NCBI GenBank assembly: GCA_945870015.1
Contig: CAMBQS010000108.1
Location: forward strand, 1 to 9,419
Source of the DNA: Desulfocicer vacuolatum DSM 3385
GTDB lineage: Bacteria; Desulfobacterota; Desulfobacteria; Desulfobacterales; SURF-7
DNA: 9,419 nt
Reading direction: 5' to 3'
A program made the position numbers and the translations under genes. Positions 1 through 7,554 of this stretch are shown piece by piece (the first letter of the stretch is position 1; every line of letters starts with the position of its first letter). A model generated the notes under the pieces. The model was not told the origin of the DNA, ran no database searches, and saw only the letters and a program-made list of their open reading frames with translations.

Positions 1-110
1 AATCTGACCGGATACTTGGAAAAACAATTTCCATGCAAATCAAACTCTCATGGACAGATGAAATGATGGAGAAACGGATTGAGAGTATCCATCAGGTGCT
101 GAAAGGATAA
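1..110 (+). CDS. kdnA: C-terminal end of a DegT/DnrJ-type aminotransferase, probably KdnA (partial)
   Basis: Only the last 35 codons are present, read from position 3 to the TAA at 108-110; the gene begins outside the window. The tail has a beta segment of the ISMQIKLSW type followed by a helix (MMEKRIESIHQVLKG). This is the usual ending of PLP-dependent sugar aminotransferases of the DegT/DnrJ/EryC1 class. The stronger argument is position: it lies 3 nt before kdnB. In Shewanella, KdnA (8-amino-3,8-dideoxy-manno-octulosonate transaminase) is encoded next to KdnB and transfers an amino group to the 8-aldehyde of oxidised Kdo. The catalytic lysine and PLP site are outside the window, so the specific name is inferred from the neighbour rather than seen. 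Confidence 0.7.
   Translation, partial: SDRILGKTISMQIKLSWTDEMMEKRIESIHQVLKG
102..107 (+). promoter_or_regulatory. Ribosome binding site of kdnB
   Basis: AAAGGA lies inside the last codons of the upstream gene and is 6 nt from the ATG at 114. The good spacing fixes the kdnB start and fits translational coupling with the preceding aminotransferase gene. Confidence 0.7.
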
Positions 111-113
111 CCA

Positions 114-1181
114 ATGTTTCGAAATTTTAAGATCGTGCCCAATATCATATTCGGGCGAGGCTGCTTTAATCAATTGGATGAGATTCTCTCAGCCAGACGT
201 TCAAACCATGATTCTTGCATCGTCTTTGTTGTGGATGATGTGTTTGAAAATCATGCGCTGAAGGAAAGAATCCCACTGAAGAACAGGGATATGCTCTTAT
301 GGGTAAATGTGGATGATGAACCCAAGACAAAATATGTGGATGAGTTGACCGCCAGGGTGAAACAACACAATGCAAATCTTCCGGAAGGTGTTATCGGGAT
401 CGGGGGAGGGAGTACAATGGATCTGGCAAAAGCTATCTCCCTGATGCTGACCAATCCCGGATCTTCCGCAGATTATCAGGGGTGGGACCTGATTCAAAAT
501 CCTGCGGTCTATCATGTCGGCATTCCGACCTTATCCGGTACGGGAGCTGAGGTATCCCGCACAACGGTCTTAACCGGTCCGAAGAAAAAACTGGGGTTGA
601 ATTCAGATTATACTGTTTTTGACCAGGTAGTACTGGATCCGGAGCTGACACAGGGTGTCCCGGCAGATCAGCGGTTTTATACAGGGATGGACTGTTTTAT
701 CCATTGTATTGAATCCCTGACCGGCACGTATTTGAATGCATTCAGCCGCGCATATGGTGAGAAAGCCAATGATCTCTGCCTGGAGGTTTTCCTGGAAGAT
801 GGTCTGGAAAATGCCGACAAGCTCATGATGGCATCCTATTTCGGCGGGATGAGCATTGCCTATTCGCAGGTTGGCGTATGTCATGCTCTTTCATACGGCC
901 TATCTTTTGTTCTTGGTATTCACCACGGGATCGGAAACTCCATTGCCTTTGATTATCTGGAGGAGTTTTATCCAGAGGGGGTTGCGCAATTCCGGCAGAT
1001 GCTGGATCGGCAGAATATTGAACTGCCCAGGAATATCATGCATGATGTTCGCGATGACCAGCTTGAAAAAATGGTGGATGTATCACTTGTGCTGGAACCT
1101 CTCTGGGAAAATGCATTGGGATCTGACTGGAAAAAGAAGATGACCCGTGAGAGAATCAGGGATCTGTATCTCCGGATGTAG
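114..1181 (+). CDS. kdnB: KdnB: 3-deoxy-alpha-D-manno-octulosonate (Kdo) 8-oxidase, Fe-type alcohol dehydrogenase family
   Basis: This 355-residue protein of the group III (iron-containing) alcohol dehydrogenase family resembles Shewanella KdnB from its first residues (FKIV, IIFGRG) to its last. It oxidises the C8 hydroxyl of Kdo to an aldehyde, which KdnA then aminates to give Kdo8N, a lipopolysaccharide inner-core sugar. Visible features are the nucleotide-binding GGGST at residues 97-101, SGTGAE at 141-146, and the metal-binding set D193, H197, H257 and H271 (GMDCFIH and GVCHALSYG...HHGIGN). The stretch LMMASYFGGMSIAYSQVGVCHA is characteristic of this subgroup and separates it from butanol or glycerol dehydrogenases. 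The length is normal for the family. The ATG lies 3 nt after the upstream stop with a well-placed AAAGGA, so the two genes are in one operon. In Shewanella the KdnA/KdnB pair works together; the cytoplasmic location is inferred. Confidence 0.9.
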   Translation: MFRNFKIVPNIIFGRGCFNQLDEILSARRSNHDSCIVFVVDDVFENHALKERIPLKNRDMLLWVNVDDEPKTKYVDELTARVKQHNANLPEGVIGIGGGSTMDLAKAISLMLTNPGSSADYQGWDLIQNPAVYHVGIPTLSGTGAEVSRTTVLTGPKKKLGLNSDYTVFDQVVLDPELTQGVPADQRFYTGMDCFIHCIESLTGTYLNAFSRAYGEKANDLCLEVFLEDGLENADKLMMASYFGGMSIAYSQVGVCHALSYGLSFVLGIHHGIGNSIAFDYLEEFYPEGVAQFRQMLDRQNIELPRNIMHDVRDDQLEKMVDVSLVLEPLWENALGSDWKKKMTRERIRDLYLRM

Positions 1182-1214
1182 CTCGTGTGTGGTCATAACC
1201 GATAGATGAGTATG

Positions 1215-1221
1215 GATGAGG
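1215..1221 (+). promoter_or_regulatory. Ribosome binding site deciding the start of the GlmS-like gene
   Basis: GATGAGG ends 6 nt before the ATG at 1228. The earlier in-frame ATG at 1216 lies within this motif and has no Shine-Dalgarno sequence of its own, so 1228 is the better start. Confidence 0.55.
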
Positions 1222-1227
1222 TTTAGA

Positions 1228-4200
1228 ATGGGCTTTCTTTTGAAAATAAAATGGCTATGTCAACAGGTTTGGAAAAGCATACATCACTGTTTATCACTCC
1301 ATCTGTATTTCGGAAAATCGATTGCCGCAGTTCCGGATTACTCCATTGTTCTTTTTCCATATCAGGCAACAACTTTTTCCTGCGGGCTTGCGGGTATAGT
1401 CGGATTCAAAAAAGGGAAGAAGGAGGAGGTTCCGGTTGATCTGAATGAGTTCGCTGCCATGGTGCGGACAATTGAAGACAATACATTAAAGGGGAAAACC
1501 TCTCAGCAGCAGTGTTTTGATGAAAACTGTCTGGGAGGAGATGCCTTGATTGATCAGATCAAACAGATATCCCGGAGTTTGAAAACAGGCCGCTGGTTTT
1601 CCCAGATATTTCTGGATCAAAAACTCCAGACCCGGCTTTTGGATATTTCTTCTGTTTTACGACAGATTGTTCAATCGGAGACAGCGTCTTTCATCAAGAA
1701 TATGGGTTATTTGAATTCAGAAGAATCGAAAATTGTTTCTAGAAGAATCGAAAACCTGAAAGATATTGACTGGTGCCTCCGGATGGAACTGATGGACAAT
1801 ATCCGGAAGGTCGCCGGTCTGATGAAGAATTTTACGGAAAAGATTCAACCCAAAACGGTCATGATTTACCGCCAGATCAATGCCGTACTCAACAGTATTG
1901 ACCGGCTTGAGGTCCGGGGACGGGATTCCGCCGGCATCTCATTGATGTTTGTTCTTTCCGGAGATGAGTATTCTTTTTTTAATCAATTGGCTGATCAGAA
2001 TAAACTGGTGGACATGATTGCAACCCGGATGAACCAGGATGCACTGATCAATCAGGGAATCAGCATCAACAATCTGAAAAAGAAAAACAGCAGCAGACAT
2101 GTTGCGATAACGATGGTTTACAAGGTAGCCGCTGAAATCGGTGCGCTGGGGGACAATATCCTGTATCTGCGCAAACAGATTGAAGAAGATCCGGTTTTGC
2201 AACTGGTTGCGGGCCTTGAGAATATCAATTATACGGTAACTTCTCACACAAGGTGGGCATCTGTGGGAGAGATTTCACAACCCAATTGCCATCCGGTTGA
2301 TAATAAAACAGCAGATGCTTTTTCTTCCCAGAACCACACCATTCATATCTGTTTGAACGGAGATATCGACAACTACCGGGAACTGAAAAAAGAATACGAA
2401 AACAATGGCGGTAAAATCAATAAGGATATCTCAACGGACACAAAGATTATTCCCATCCGGATCGAAAAGTATCTGCATGAGGGGCATCCGGTAGAAGAAG
2501 CTTTCCGGCTCGCGTTAAATGATTTTCATGGTTCTCATGCCATTTCCATGCATACGGATCTTGCGCCCGGAAAAATTTTTCTGGCTCAAAAAGGGAGCGG
2601 CCAGGCGGTTTTCATCGGTATTGGAACGGAAAACTATATGCCCACCTCAGAGGTGTATGGGTTTGTTGAAGAGACATCCGATTTTTTGAAAATGGATGGT
2701 GAGAAGGTTGTCAAAGGAATGAACGGGAGGAAAACCCAGGGACAGATTATGATTCTGGATCAGGATTCTTCCGGAGGTCTGGATGGCATACGGGCGATGT
2801 ATTATGACGGGACACCCTTGGAGCTTGGACCGGATGATATCAAACATACGGAGATTACTTCACGGGATATTGATCGCCAGGGATTTTCCCACTATTTTTT
2901 AAAAGAGATTTCAGAAGCCCCGGTATCGGTCGAAAAAACCCTTCAGAACCGCTGGAAAATTGATAAGTCTGATGATGAGCAGCTTGAGATCGCCCTGGAT
3001 GAAAGTGCTGTGCCCCTTCGCGTGCGGGAGGCTTTGACCCGGAATCAAATCCGGAGAATTTTTTTTGTGGGGCAGGGTACGGCAGGAGTTGCCGCGCAGG
3101 CATGTGCGAATATCGTGGAATACTACCTGAATGATCCTGGTCTGTTTATCACTGCATTAAAGGCTTCTGAGCTGTCCGGATTCAAACTGTCCAAACTGGA
3201 CCAGGGACAAAAGATGGAAGACAGTCTGGTTGTCGCGATCAGTCAATCCGGAACAACAACCGATACGAATCGGGCCGTCGATATGGTGCGGGAGAGGGGA
3301 GGGCTTACCCTTGCCATCGTGAACAGAAGGGATTCCCATATCACCTTCAAGGTGGACGGCGTTCTGTATACAAGCAGCGGGCGGGATATTGAAATGTCCG
3401 TTGCCTCGACCAAGGCGTTTTATTCCCAGATTGTTGCCGGTGCCATTCTCGGACTTTTTTTTACCGGTCTGAAAGGCAGCAGGGACAAGAGTTTTATCTC
3501 CCATGAAATCCGTCAGCTTCTGGATCTGCCGGGAGCCATGACCAAAGTTCTTGGGCAAAAGACCGTCATTGGTGATTCAGCCGGAAGACTGGCAACAACC
3601 AGAACTTACTGGGCGGCTGTTGGAAGCGGGCCGAACAAGGCGTCAGCAGATGAGATCCGGATCAAACTCAGTGAACTTTGTTATAAGACGATCTCATCCG
3701 ATTTTGTTGAGGACAAGAAACATATTGATCTGTCATCCGAACCACTGATTATCATCTGTGCAGCCGGAACAAGAGGAAATGTCATCGGGGATATCGTCAA
3801 GGATACGGCTATTTTCAAGGCACACAAAGCGCTGCCGGTCGTTATCGCCGATGAAGGAGAAGACCGGTTTGCACCCTATGCTGAGGATGTTTTCCATGTG
3901 CCGGCCATTGCAGAACACCTTGCACCGATTTTAAATACCCTGGTGGGGCATATCTGGGGGTATTATGCAGCGCTGGCAATCAATGATGCATCGCGTTTTC
4001 TGCATGAGGCCAGGGAGGGGATCAAACAGAGCATAGACGATTTTTCCAATCAGGGAATGGATGTATACGAAGTGGTATTGGAGAAAAGTTTTAAAGAAAA
4101 AATTGCTGCTTTTTACAATGAATTCAGACAGGAAAAAAACAAGAACCGGTTTCCCGGAATCATGGGACTTACATCAGCATCCGATCTGACACTGCTTTTG

Positions 4201-4980
4201 AAATACCTGACAGGAAGGCTTCCGGTTTCCGATTTTGAACTTGATTTCGGGAAAAAAGGAACCGCCCTGAATATGTTGAACGCTTTTTTTCACTGTCTCG
4301 GAGAGGCCATCAATTGCATGGCCCGGCCTGTTGATGCGATCAAGCATCAGGCCAAAACCGTGACAGTCGGAACCAGCAGGATCATTGAAAAGGTTGAAGG
4401 CGTTCTGTTTGATGCACTGGCTGCCCATGATATCAATATCTCCCGGCTTATCAACCGGAACATCATCGTGCTGAAAAATCTGCAAGGAGTTGTTTCAGAG
4501 ATCAAGGGGTCGATCTTGTATAAAATTGACAATCTGAGTCTGCTTGGAGATGCTACGGAGGAAACGACCATCTCTGTTCTGCGTAAAGAAGGGGTTTTAA
4601 AGCCTATCCCCTCTAGAATTGAAAAAGACAACCGGCTAACGGGAACCAAACGGATCATTGTCCGCCAGGGCAATGTTTATATCGGAAGAGGCAGGAAAGA
4701 TGACAGAAGCATCATCGTCATTCCAATCATTTCCGAGTCATCAAGTGCTCCCAATACAATTGATAACCTGCTTCTGTTAAATATCAGTTTCAAGGAAAGT
4801 GTCGAGCTTTCTGTAAAAACCAAGGCTCTTGGCGGCAAATATGAGCACATCCAGAATATTGTTCAGGAGAACAGCATTGAATGGGATGACCGGTTCCTCG
4901 AACGGGTGGATATGAAATCTCTTTTTGGAGACTCTGCGGAAAAGATCGGGGAATATATTGTCCAGCACCAGAAACAGTAA
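1228..4980 (+). CDS. Giant GlmS-like protein: class II glutamine amidotransferase plus two SIS domains with large insertions and a C-terminal extension
   Basis: About 1250 residues, roughly twice the length of normal glutamine-fructose-6-phosphate aminotransferase. The glutaminase half has the nucleophile motif CGLAGIVG (C52), RGRDSAG (230-236), HTRWASVG (340-347), NGDIDN (377-382) and TDTK (D404). The first SIS domain has GQGTAG (615-620), the sugar-phosphate loop SQSGTT (672-677) and SVASTKAF (724-731). In the second, E816 and H832 match E. coli GlmS E488 and H504 with the same 16-residue spacing, and K1043 in AKTVTVG matches K603 of the AKSVTVE tail. Relative to GlmS there are extra blocks: about 150 residues between C52 and R230, about 65 before HTRW, about 110 (near 921-1031) before the K1043 motif, and about 200 after it. 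C52 is not N-terminal, so a 51-residue leader would have to be removed for normal Ntn chemistry. It lies 46 nt after kdnB. It probably makes glucosamine-6-phosphate or a related amino sugar; the true substrate is unknown. Confidence 0.8.
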   Translation: MGFLLKIKWLCQQVWKSIHHCLSLHLYFGKSIAAVPDYSIVLFPYQATTFSCGLAGIVGFKKGKKEEVPVDLNEFAAMVRTIEDNTLKGKTSQQQCFDENCLGGDALIDQIKQISRSLKTGRWFSQIFLDQKLQTRLLDISSVLRQIVQSETASFIKNMGYLNSEESKIVSRRIENLKDIDWCLRMELMDNIRKVAGLMKNFTEKIQPKTVMIYRQINAVLNSIDRLEVRGRDSAGISLMFVLSGDEYSFFNQLADQNKLVDMIATRMNQDALINQGISINNLKKKNSSRHVAITMVYKVAAEIGALGDNILYLRKQIEEDPVLQLVAGLENINYTVTSHTRWASVGEISQPNCHPVDNKTADAFSSQNHTIHICLNGDIDNYRELKKEYENNGGKINKDISTDTKIIPIRIEKYLHEGHPVEEAFRLALNDFHGSHAISMHTDLAPGKIFLAQKGSGQAVFIGIGTENYMPTSEVYGFVEETSDFLKMDGEKVVKGMNGRKTQGQIMILDQDSSGGLDGIRAMYYDGTPLELGPDDIKHTEITSRDIDRQGFSHYFLKEISEAPVSVEKTLQNRWKIDKSDDEQLEIALDESAVPLRVREALTRNQIRRIFFVGQGTAGVAAQACANIVEYYLNDPGLFITALKASELSGFKLSKLDQGQKMEDSLVVAISQSGTTTDTNRAVDMVRERGGLTLAIVNRRDSHITFKVDGVLYTSSGRDIEMSVASTKAFYSQIVAGAILGLFFTGLKGSRDKSFISHEIRQLLDLPGAMTKVLGQKTVIGDSAGRLATTRTYWAAVGSGPNKASADEIRIKLSELCYKTISSDFVEDKKHIDLSSEPLIIICAAGTRGNVIGDIVKDTAIFKAHKALPVVIADEGEDRFAPYAEDVFHVPAIAEHLAPILNTLVGHIWGYYAALAINDASRFLHEAREGIKQSIDDFSNQGMDVYEVVLEKSFKEKIAAFYNEFRQEKNKNRFPGIMGLTSASDLTLLLKYLTGRLPVSDFELDFGKKGTALNMLNAFFHCLGEAINCMARPVDAIKHQAKTVTVGTSRIIEKVEGVLFDALAAHDINISRLINRNIIVLKNLQGVVSEIKGSILYKIDNLSLLGDATEETTISVLRKEGVLKPIPSRIEKDNRLTGTKRIIVRQGNVYIGRGRKDDRSIIVIPIISESSSAPNTIDNLLLLNISFKESVELSVKTKALGGKYEHIQNIVQENSIEWDDRFLERVDMKSLFGDSAEKIGEYIVQHQKQ

Positions 4981-4984
4981 AATC

Positions 4985-5563
4985 CTATCGCAGAAATGCG
5001 GAAGATAAAAACAGATGGAGTTTCTGCGTGGTTTTTTTCAGCAAATGGTCAATGTAAAGAGACGACCACCTTGTCGGAAATGCAATCGGTGCAAAATCGA
5101 TTTCAGCGTCAATGCCATACAGATCATTTTTTAAACTGGTATTCCTGTTCCGGACGATAATGGGAAGACGCACCATGCCCTCATAATTGAGGATGGCGAC
5201 ATCCCCGGAATCTGAATTGAACAGATACCGTCTGCTGTTGATCGATTTCAGTCCTGAACTTACCAGGAGCCTTGAAATCGCATTATGGATCGCCTCTGAC
5301 TCCGCATCAATCTCCCCTGTGCCTGAAGCCAGGCCGGTCACTTTTATCCGCTGAAATTCGTCCATCCGAAATTCATCTGCTGCCGGTATTATTTCTAAAA
5401 CAGATCGTATGATCATACCGTTTTCAGACTGTATCTGATACCGTGCATAGTAGATGGGATCACAGAAGCTGGTTTCCAGCCTGAAGATAGACAAGGCAAT
5501 GAACAGACCGGTCAGGAGAATCCATCTGAAAACAGGATGGCTATTGATTTTCATTTCAGACAT
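4985..5563 (-). CDS. Exported or membrane-anchored protein of unknown function
   Basis: 192 residues that I do not recognise as a named family. Residues 14-27 (WILLTGLFIALSIF) after a basic start form a signal peptide or membrane anchor, so most of the protein should lie in the periplasm. No convincing lipobox is seen; the Cys at 34 follows TSF. The central part (about 72-100) reads as a strand with VTGLASG and then a helix with DAESEAIHNAISRLL. This pattern resembles the V-x-G plus AE..A...A core of LPP20/FlgT-like envelope proteins. A second strand-rich part (YLFNSDSGDVAILNYEGMVRLPI) follows. There is no clear Shine-Dalgarno before the ATG at 5563; an ATG three codons in is the alternative start. 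The gene is divergent from the LPP20-like lipoprotein gene. It ends 4 nt from the stop of the convergent GlmS-like gene, leaving no room for a terminator. Confidence 0.65.
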   Translation of the reverse strand: MSEMKINSHPVFRWILLTGLFIALSIFRLETSFCDPIYYARYQIQSENGMIIRSVLEIIPAADEFRMDEFQRIKVTGLASGTGEIDAESEAIHNAISRLLVSSGLKSINSRRYLFNSDSGDVAILNYEGMVRLPIIVRNRNTSLKNDLYGIDAEIDFAPIAFPTRWSSLYIDHLLKKTTQKLHLFLSSAFLR

Positions 5564-5848
5564 AAGATACCATATTACTGGATGCCGGATCAGGTCTGCA
5601 TGACGAATTTTGTCTATTTTGTTGCCGTGTTAATAATAAAATGCAATACCCCTTCCAGACCATCGCCATAAATTTAGCAATGTTTATGCCATCATTAGAT
5701 CTGCTGGAATAACAAAAACATATGATTTTTTTCATCAATCTTATGTCCTTGCACTAGGAAAATATTTCAATCCCGTTCCTAAAGATTTCTCTTTCGGGTG
5801 TCGATTCCTAATGAAGATAGAACAGGTTTATTCCCACCTTATCCGGAC
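5564..5848. other. Divergent intergenic region
   Basis: This spacer must hold the promoters of the two divergent envelope-protein genes. I see no -35/-10 pair good enough to call on either strand. The only symmetry is a short inverted repeat, CATAAA at 5667-5672 and TTTATG at 5683-5688, of unknown significance. A 60-codon minus-strand reading frame here has no ribosome binding site and low-complexity, unconvincing content. Confidence 0.4.
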
Positions 5849-5854
5849 AGGAGG
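5849..5854 (+). promoter_or_regulatory. Ribosome binding site of the LPP20-like lipoprotein gene
   Basis: A perfect AGGAGG sits 6 nt before the ATG at 5861. It shows that this ATG is the start, rather than the in-frame GTG at 5798, and places the signal peptide at the true N-terminus. Confidence 0.8.
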
Positions 5855-5860
5855 CAATTC

Positions 5861-6361
5861 ATGGGTCGATCCCATATTTCAGATCTGTATTTAAAACATT
5901 GTATGGTTCTTGGACTAATCATGATTTTGGCATGTTTATCTGCCTGTGTATCCAATCATCAGGTGCTTAAATATGAATGCCCGATCAATGGAGGGGATAA
6001 TATCATCCCGGGAATTGAACCGGAGGAATCGGTTCGGAAGATCATGATCACGGTTCGCGGAAAAGGAATCGAGCCGGAAGATGGAACCCCCATGCAGAAA
6101 AAGCTCATGGCCGAACGTGCCGCGATTCTGGATGGCTATCGGAATCTGGCGGAACGTCTGGCCGGTATCATTATTGATACCCATACAAGCGCTGGAAACA
6201 GTACGCTGTCACAGGATGAAGTGATGATTGAAACCCGGGCATTCATGCGCGGAGCCCAGGTCGGACCGGTTACATACAAGAATGGATTTGCGATTGTGGA
6301 TCTGAAAATCTATATCGCACCCAGACAGAACATGTTCTTCAGCGGTAAATTCCGTTATTAA
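5861..6361 (+). CDS. LPP20-like outer-membrane-type lipoprotein
   Basis: 166 residues from the ATG chosen by the AGGAGG upstream. The N-terminus is a lipoprotein signal peptide: a short basic region, a hydrophobic run (VLGLIMILACL), then the lipobox LSAC with the lipidated cysteine at residue 29. An alternative weaker box, ILAC, ends at residue 25. Serine rather than aspartate follows near the cysteine (C-V-S), which does not suggest inner-membrane retention. The mature part has a strand (KIMITVRGKGI, about 60-70), then a helix MAERAAILDGYRNLAERLAG (83-102), and later strands (AFMRGAQVGP, FAIVDLKIYI). This strand plus AERAA..D.YR.L.E arrangement is typical of the LPP20 family found in Helicobacter and proteobacteria. 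Its biochemical role is generally unknown, although relatives are linked to envelope or flagellar assembly. It is divergent from the exported protein gene at 4985-5563. Confidence 0.75.
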   Translation: MGRSHISDLYLKHCMVLGLIMILACLSACVSNHQVLKYECPINGGDNIIPGIEPEESVRKIMITVRGKGIEPEDGTPMQKKLMAERAAILDGYRNLAERLAGIIIDTHTSAGNSTLSQDEVMIETRAFMRGAQVGPVTYKNGFAIVDLKIYIAPRQNMFFSGKFRY

Positions 6362-6435
6362 AACAATTTTCCTGCCAGTATCTGTAGTTTGATCTCCTCA
6401 CCAATTATTTTCAGCTTTCATGCGGATCTTTTTTC

Positions 6436-7500
6436 CTATTTTGATAAGGCTGTAAGAAGTGTGTTTAAAATCAAAGAATCCGGCCTTACATAAGATTGAT
6501 AATATTTTACATTATTGGTCATTATTTCGTTACGAAGTTTTTTATCCGTAAATAATATGGAAGCTTTCTCCACACACTCTTCCGGTGAACGGAATTCAAG
6601 ATAATTTTTGCCTTTTTCCAGACTCCCTGTAATCTCATAATCCATTTTTTCGGTTACAATCGCTTTTGAAAATGCAATATATTCAGCGAATTTCCAACCA
6701 ATTGAACCGTGCAAACCGGAATTGGCAATACATATTGGAAAGGATTTCAATAAATTTATATAATTTCTTTGCAAGGACATTTTTTTATCCGGCATGAGAC
6801 AATCCCTGTAATTATTTTCCGAATAATCCGTATGATAAAATCCGCCGTAAAAACGATCTCCAAATTCAGATCTCAGCATCTTTATACAACTGGCTCTTGT
6901 TTCATTGATTTGTATTCTTTCCTCTATTTTTTCCTTTGGCCTGTCTGGTGTGACATAAGGGTCATACGCTTTCACCATGAATAGAATCTTTGGGTTTGCG
7001 GTATAATCCGGTAAAGACTGCATTATATTTATTCTGGGTGTAAACCGGAATCGGTTAAAAATATTCAGTGGCTTAACAACTCCAGTTATTTTCTGAATCC
7101 CATCCGATAAAATAAGGTTTCTTTGCAAGGCAAATCTATCCATAGCACTTGGAAATACCCGATAATTCAGACCATAGGGGAAAACTTTTTTCTGCTGGTC
7201 TCCAAGGTTCTTTAAATGAACCGGGGAATAGCTTCTTTTAAAATAATAATCCGAATCGGATAAAAATTCTTTATCTATTCCCCAACCGTCTTTCATATCA
7301 TAATAAAGTTTCATTCCATCATTTATGATTACACAGATATGCTGCTGCTTGCTCTGATTATTCTTGTTTTTTTTATCTTTGATAACCGTCTGTTCAAGAT
7401 CAATCAGACCACTCTTATGCAATAAAAAGAATCCGGTATATATCTGCTGCATGAAATCGATATTTGAAGTTGAAATCAGCCTGCATGTTATTCTTGACAT
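6436..7500 (-). CDS. Putative GT-B-type glycosyltransferase of a surface-polysaccharide cluster
   Basis: 354 residues without a signal peptide or membrane segment. The start (MSRITCR...IDFMQQIYTGFFLLHKSGLIDLE) resembles that of cytosolic polysaccharide glycosyltransferases. A Rossmann-type strand KILFMVKAYDP at 171-181 opens the C-terminal half. Residues 260-283 (NSGLHGSIGWKFAEYIAFSKAIVTE) look like the nucleotide-sugar-binding part of GT-B enzymes, with E273 in the usual acidic position. The helix set 305-330 (SPEECVEKASILFTDKKLRNEIMTNN) is typical of the family's tail. It lies 54 nt downstream of the enolpyruvyl transferase gene on the same strand and is probably co-transcribed. There is no good Shine-Dalgarno before the ATG at 7500. 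Donor and acceptor cannot be read from the sequence. It ends 74 nt from the convergent lipoprotein gene. Confidence 0.65.
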   Translation of the reverse strand: MSRITCRLISTSNIDFMQQIYTGFFLLHKSGLIDLEQTVIKDKKNKNNQSKQQHICVIINDGMKLYYDMKDGWGIDKEFLSDSDYYFKRSYSPVHLKNLGDQQKKVFPYGLNYRVFPSAMDRFALQRNLILSDGIQKITGVVKPLNIFNRFRFTPRINIMQSLPDYTANPKILFMVKAYDPYVTPDRPKEKIEERIQINETRASCIKMLRSEFGDRFYGGFYHTDYSENNYRDCLMPDKKMSLQRNYINLLKSFPICIANSGLHGSIGWKFAEYIAFSKAIVTEKMDYEITGSLEKGKNYLEFRSPEECVEKASILFTDKKLRNEIMTNNVKYYQSYVRPDSLILNTLLTALSK

Positions 7501-7554
7501 ATTGAGTACACCGTACTTGCGCCTGTAAAATTGAAATCAGGGTTTTTTCGCCTG

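Noticed and set aside
1421..1429. Strong Shine-Dalgarno-like AGGAGGAGG inside the GlmS-like gene
   Set aside because: No start codon in the gene's frame follows at proper spacing; it simply encodes Lys/Glu residues just after the catalytic Cys motif.
1251..1439. Plus-strand reading frame overlapping the 5' end of the GlmS-like gene
   Set aside because: It has no ribosome binding site, its product has no family-like features, and it overlaps the leader and catalytic Cys region of the real gene in another frame.
1719..1754. 14-bp direct repeat AGAAGAATCGAAAA (1719-1732 and 1741-1754)
   Set aside because: It lies within a coding region, is read in different frames, and has no further copies; most likely chance.
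5611..5634. Possible sigma-70 promoter (TTGTCT followed about 18 nt later by TAATAA)
   Set aside because: The -10 match is poor and the region is A+T-rich, so such matches are expected by chance.
5556..5738. 60-codon minus-strand frame in the divergent spacer
   Set aside because: It has no ribosome binding site, overlaps the start of the next gene, and has no coherent protein features.
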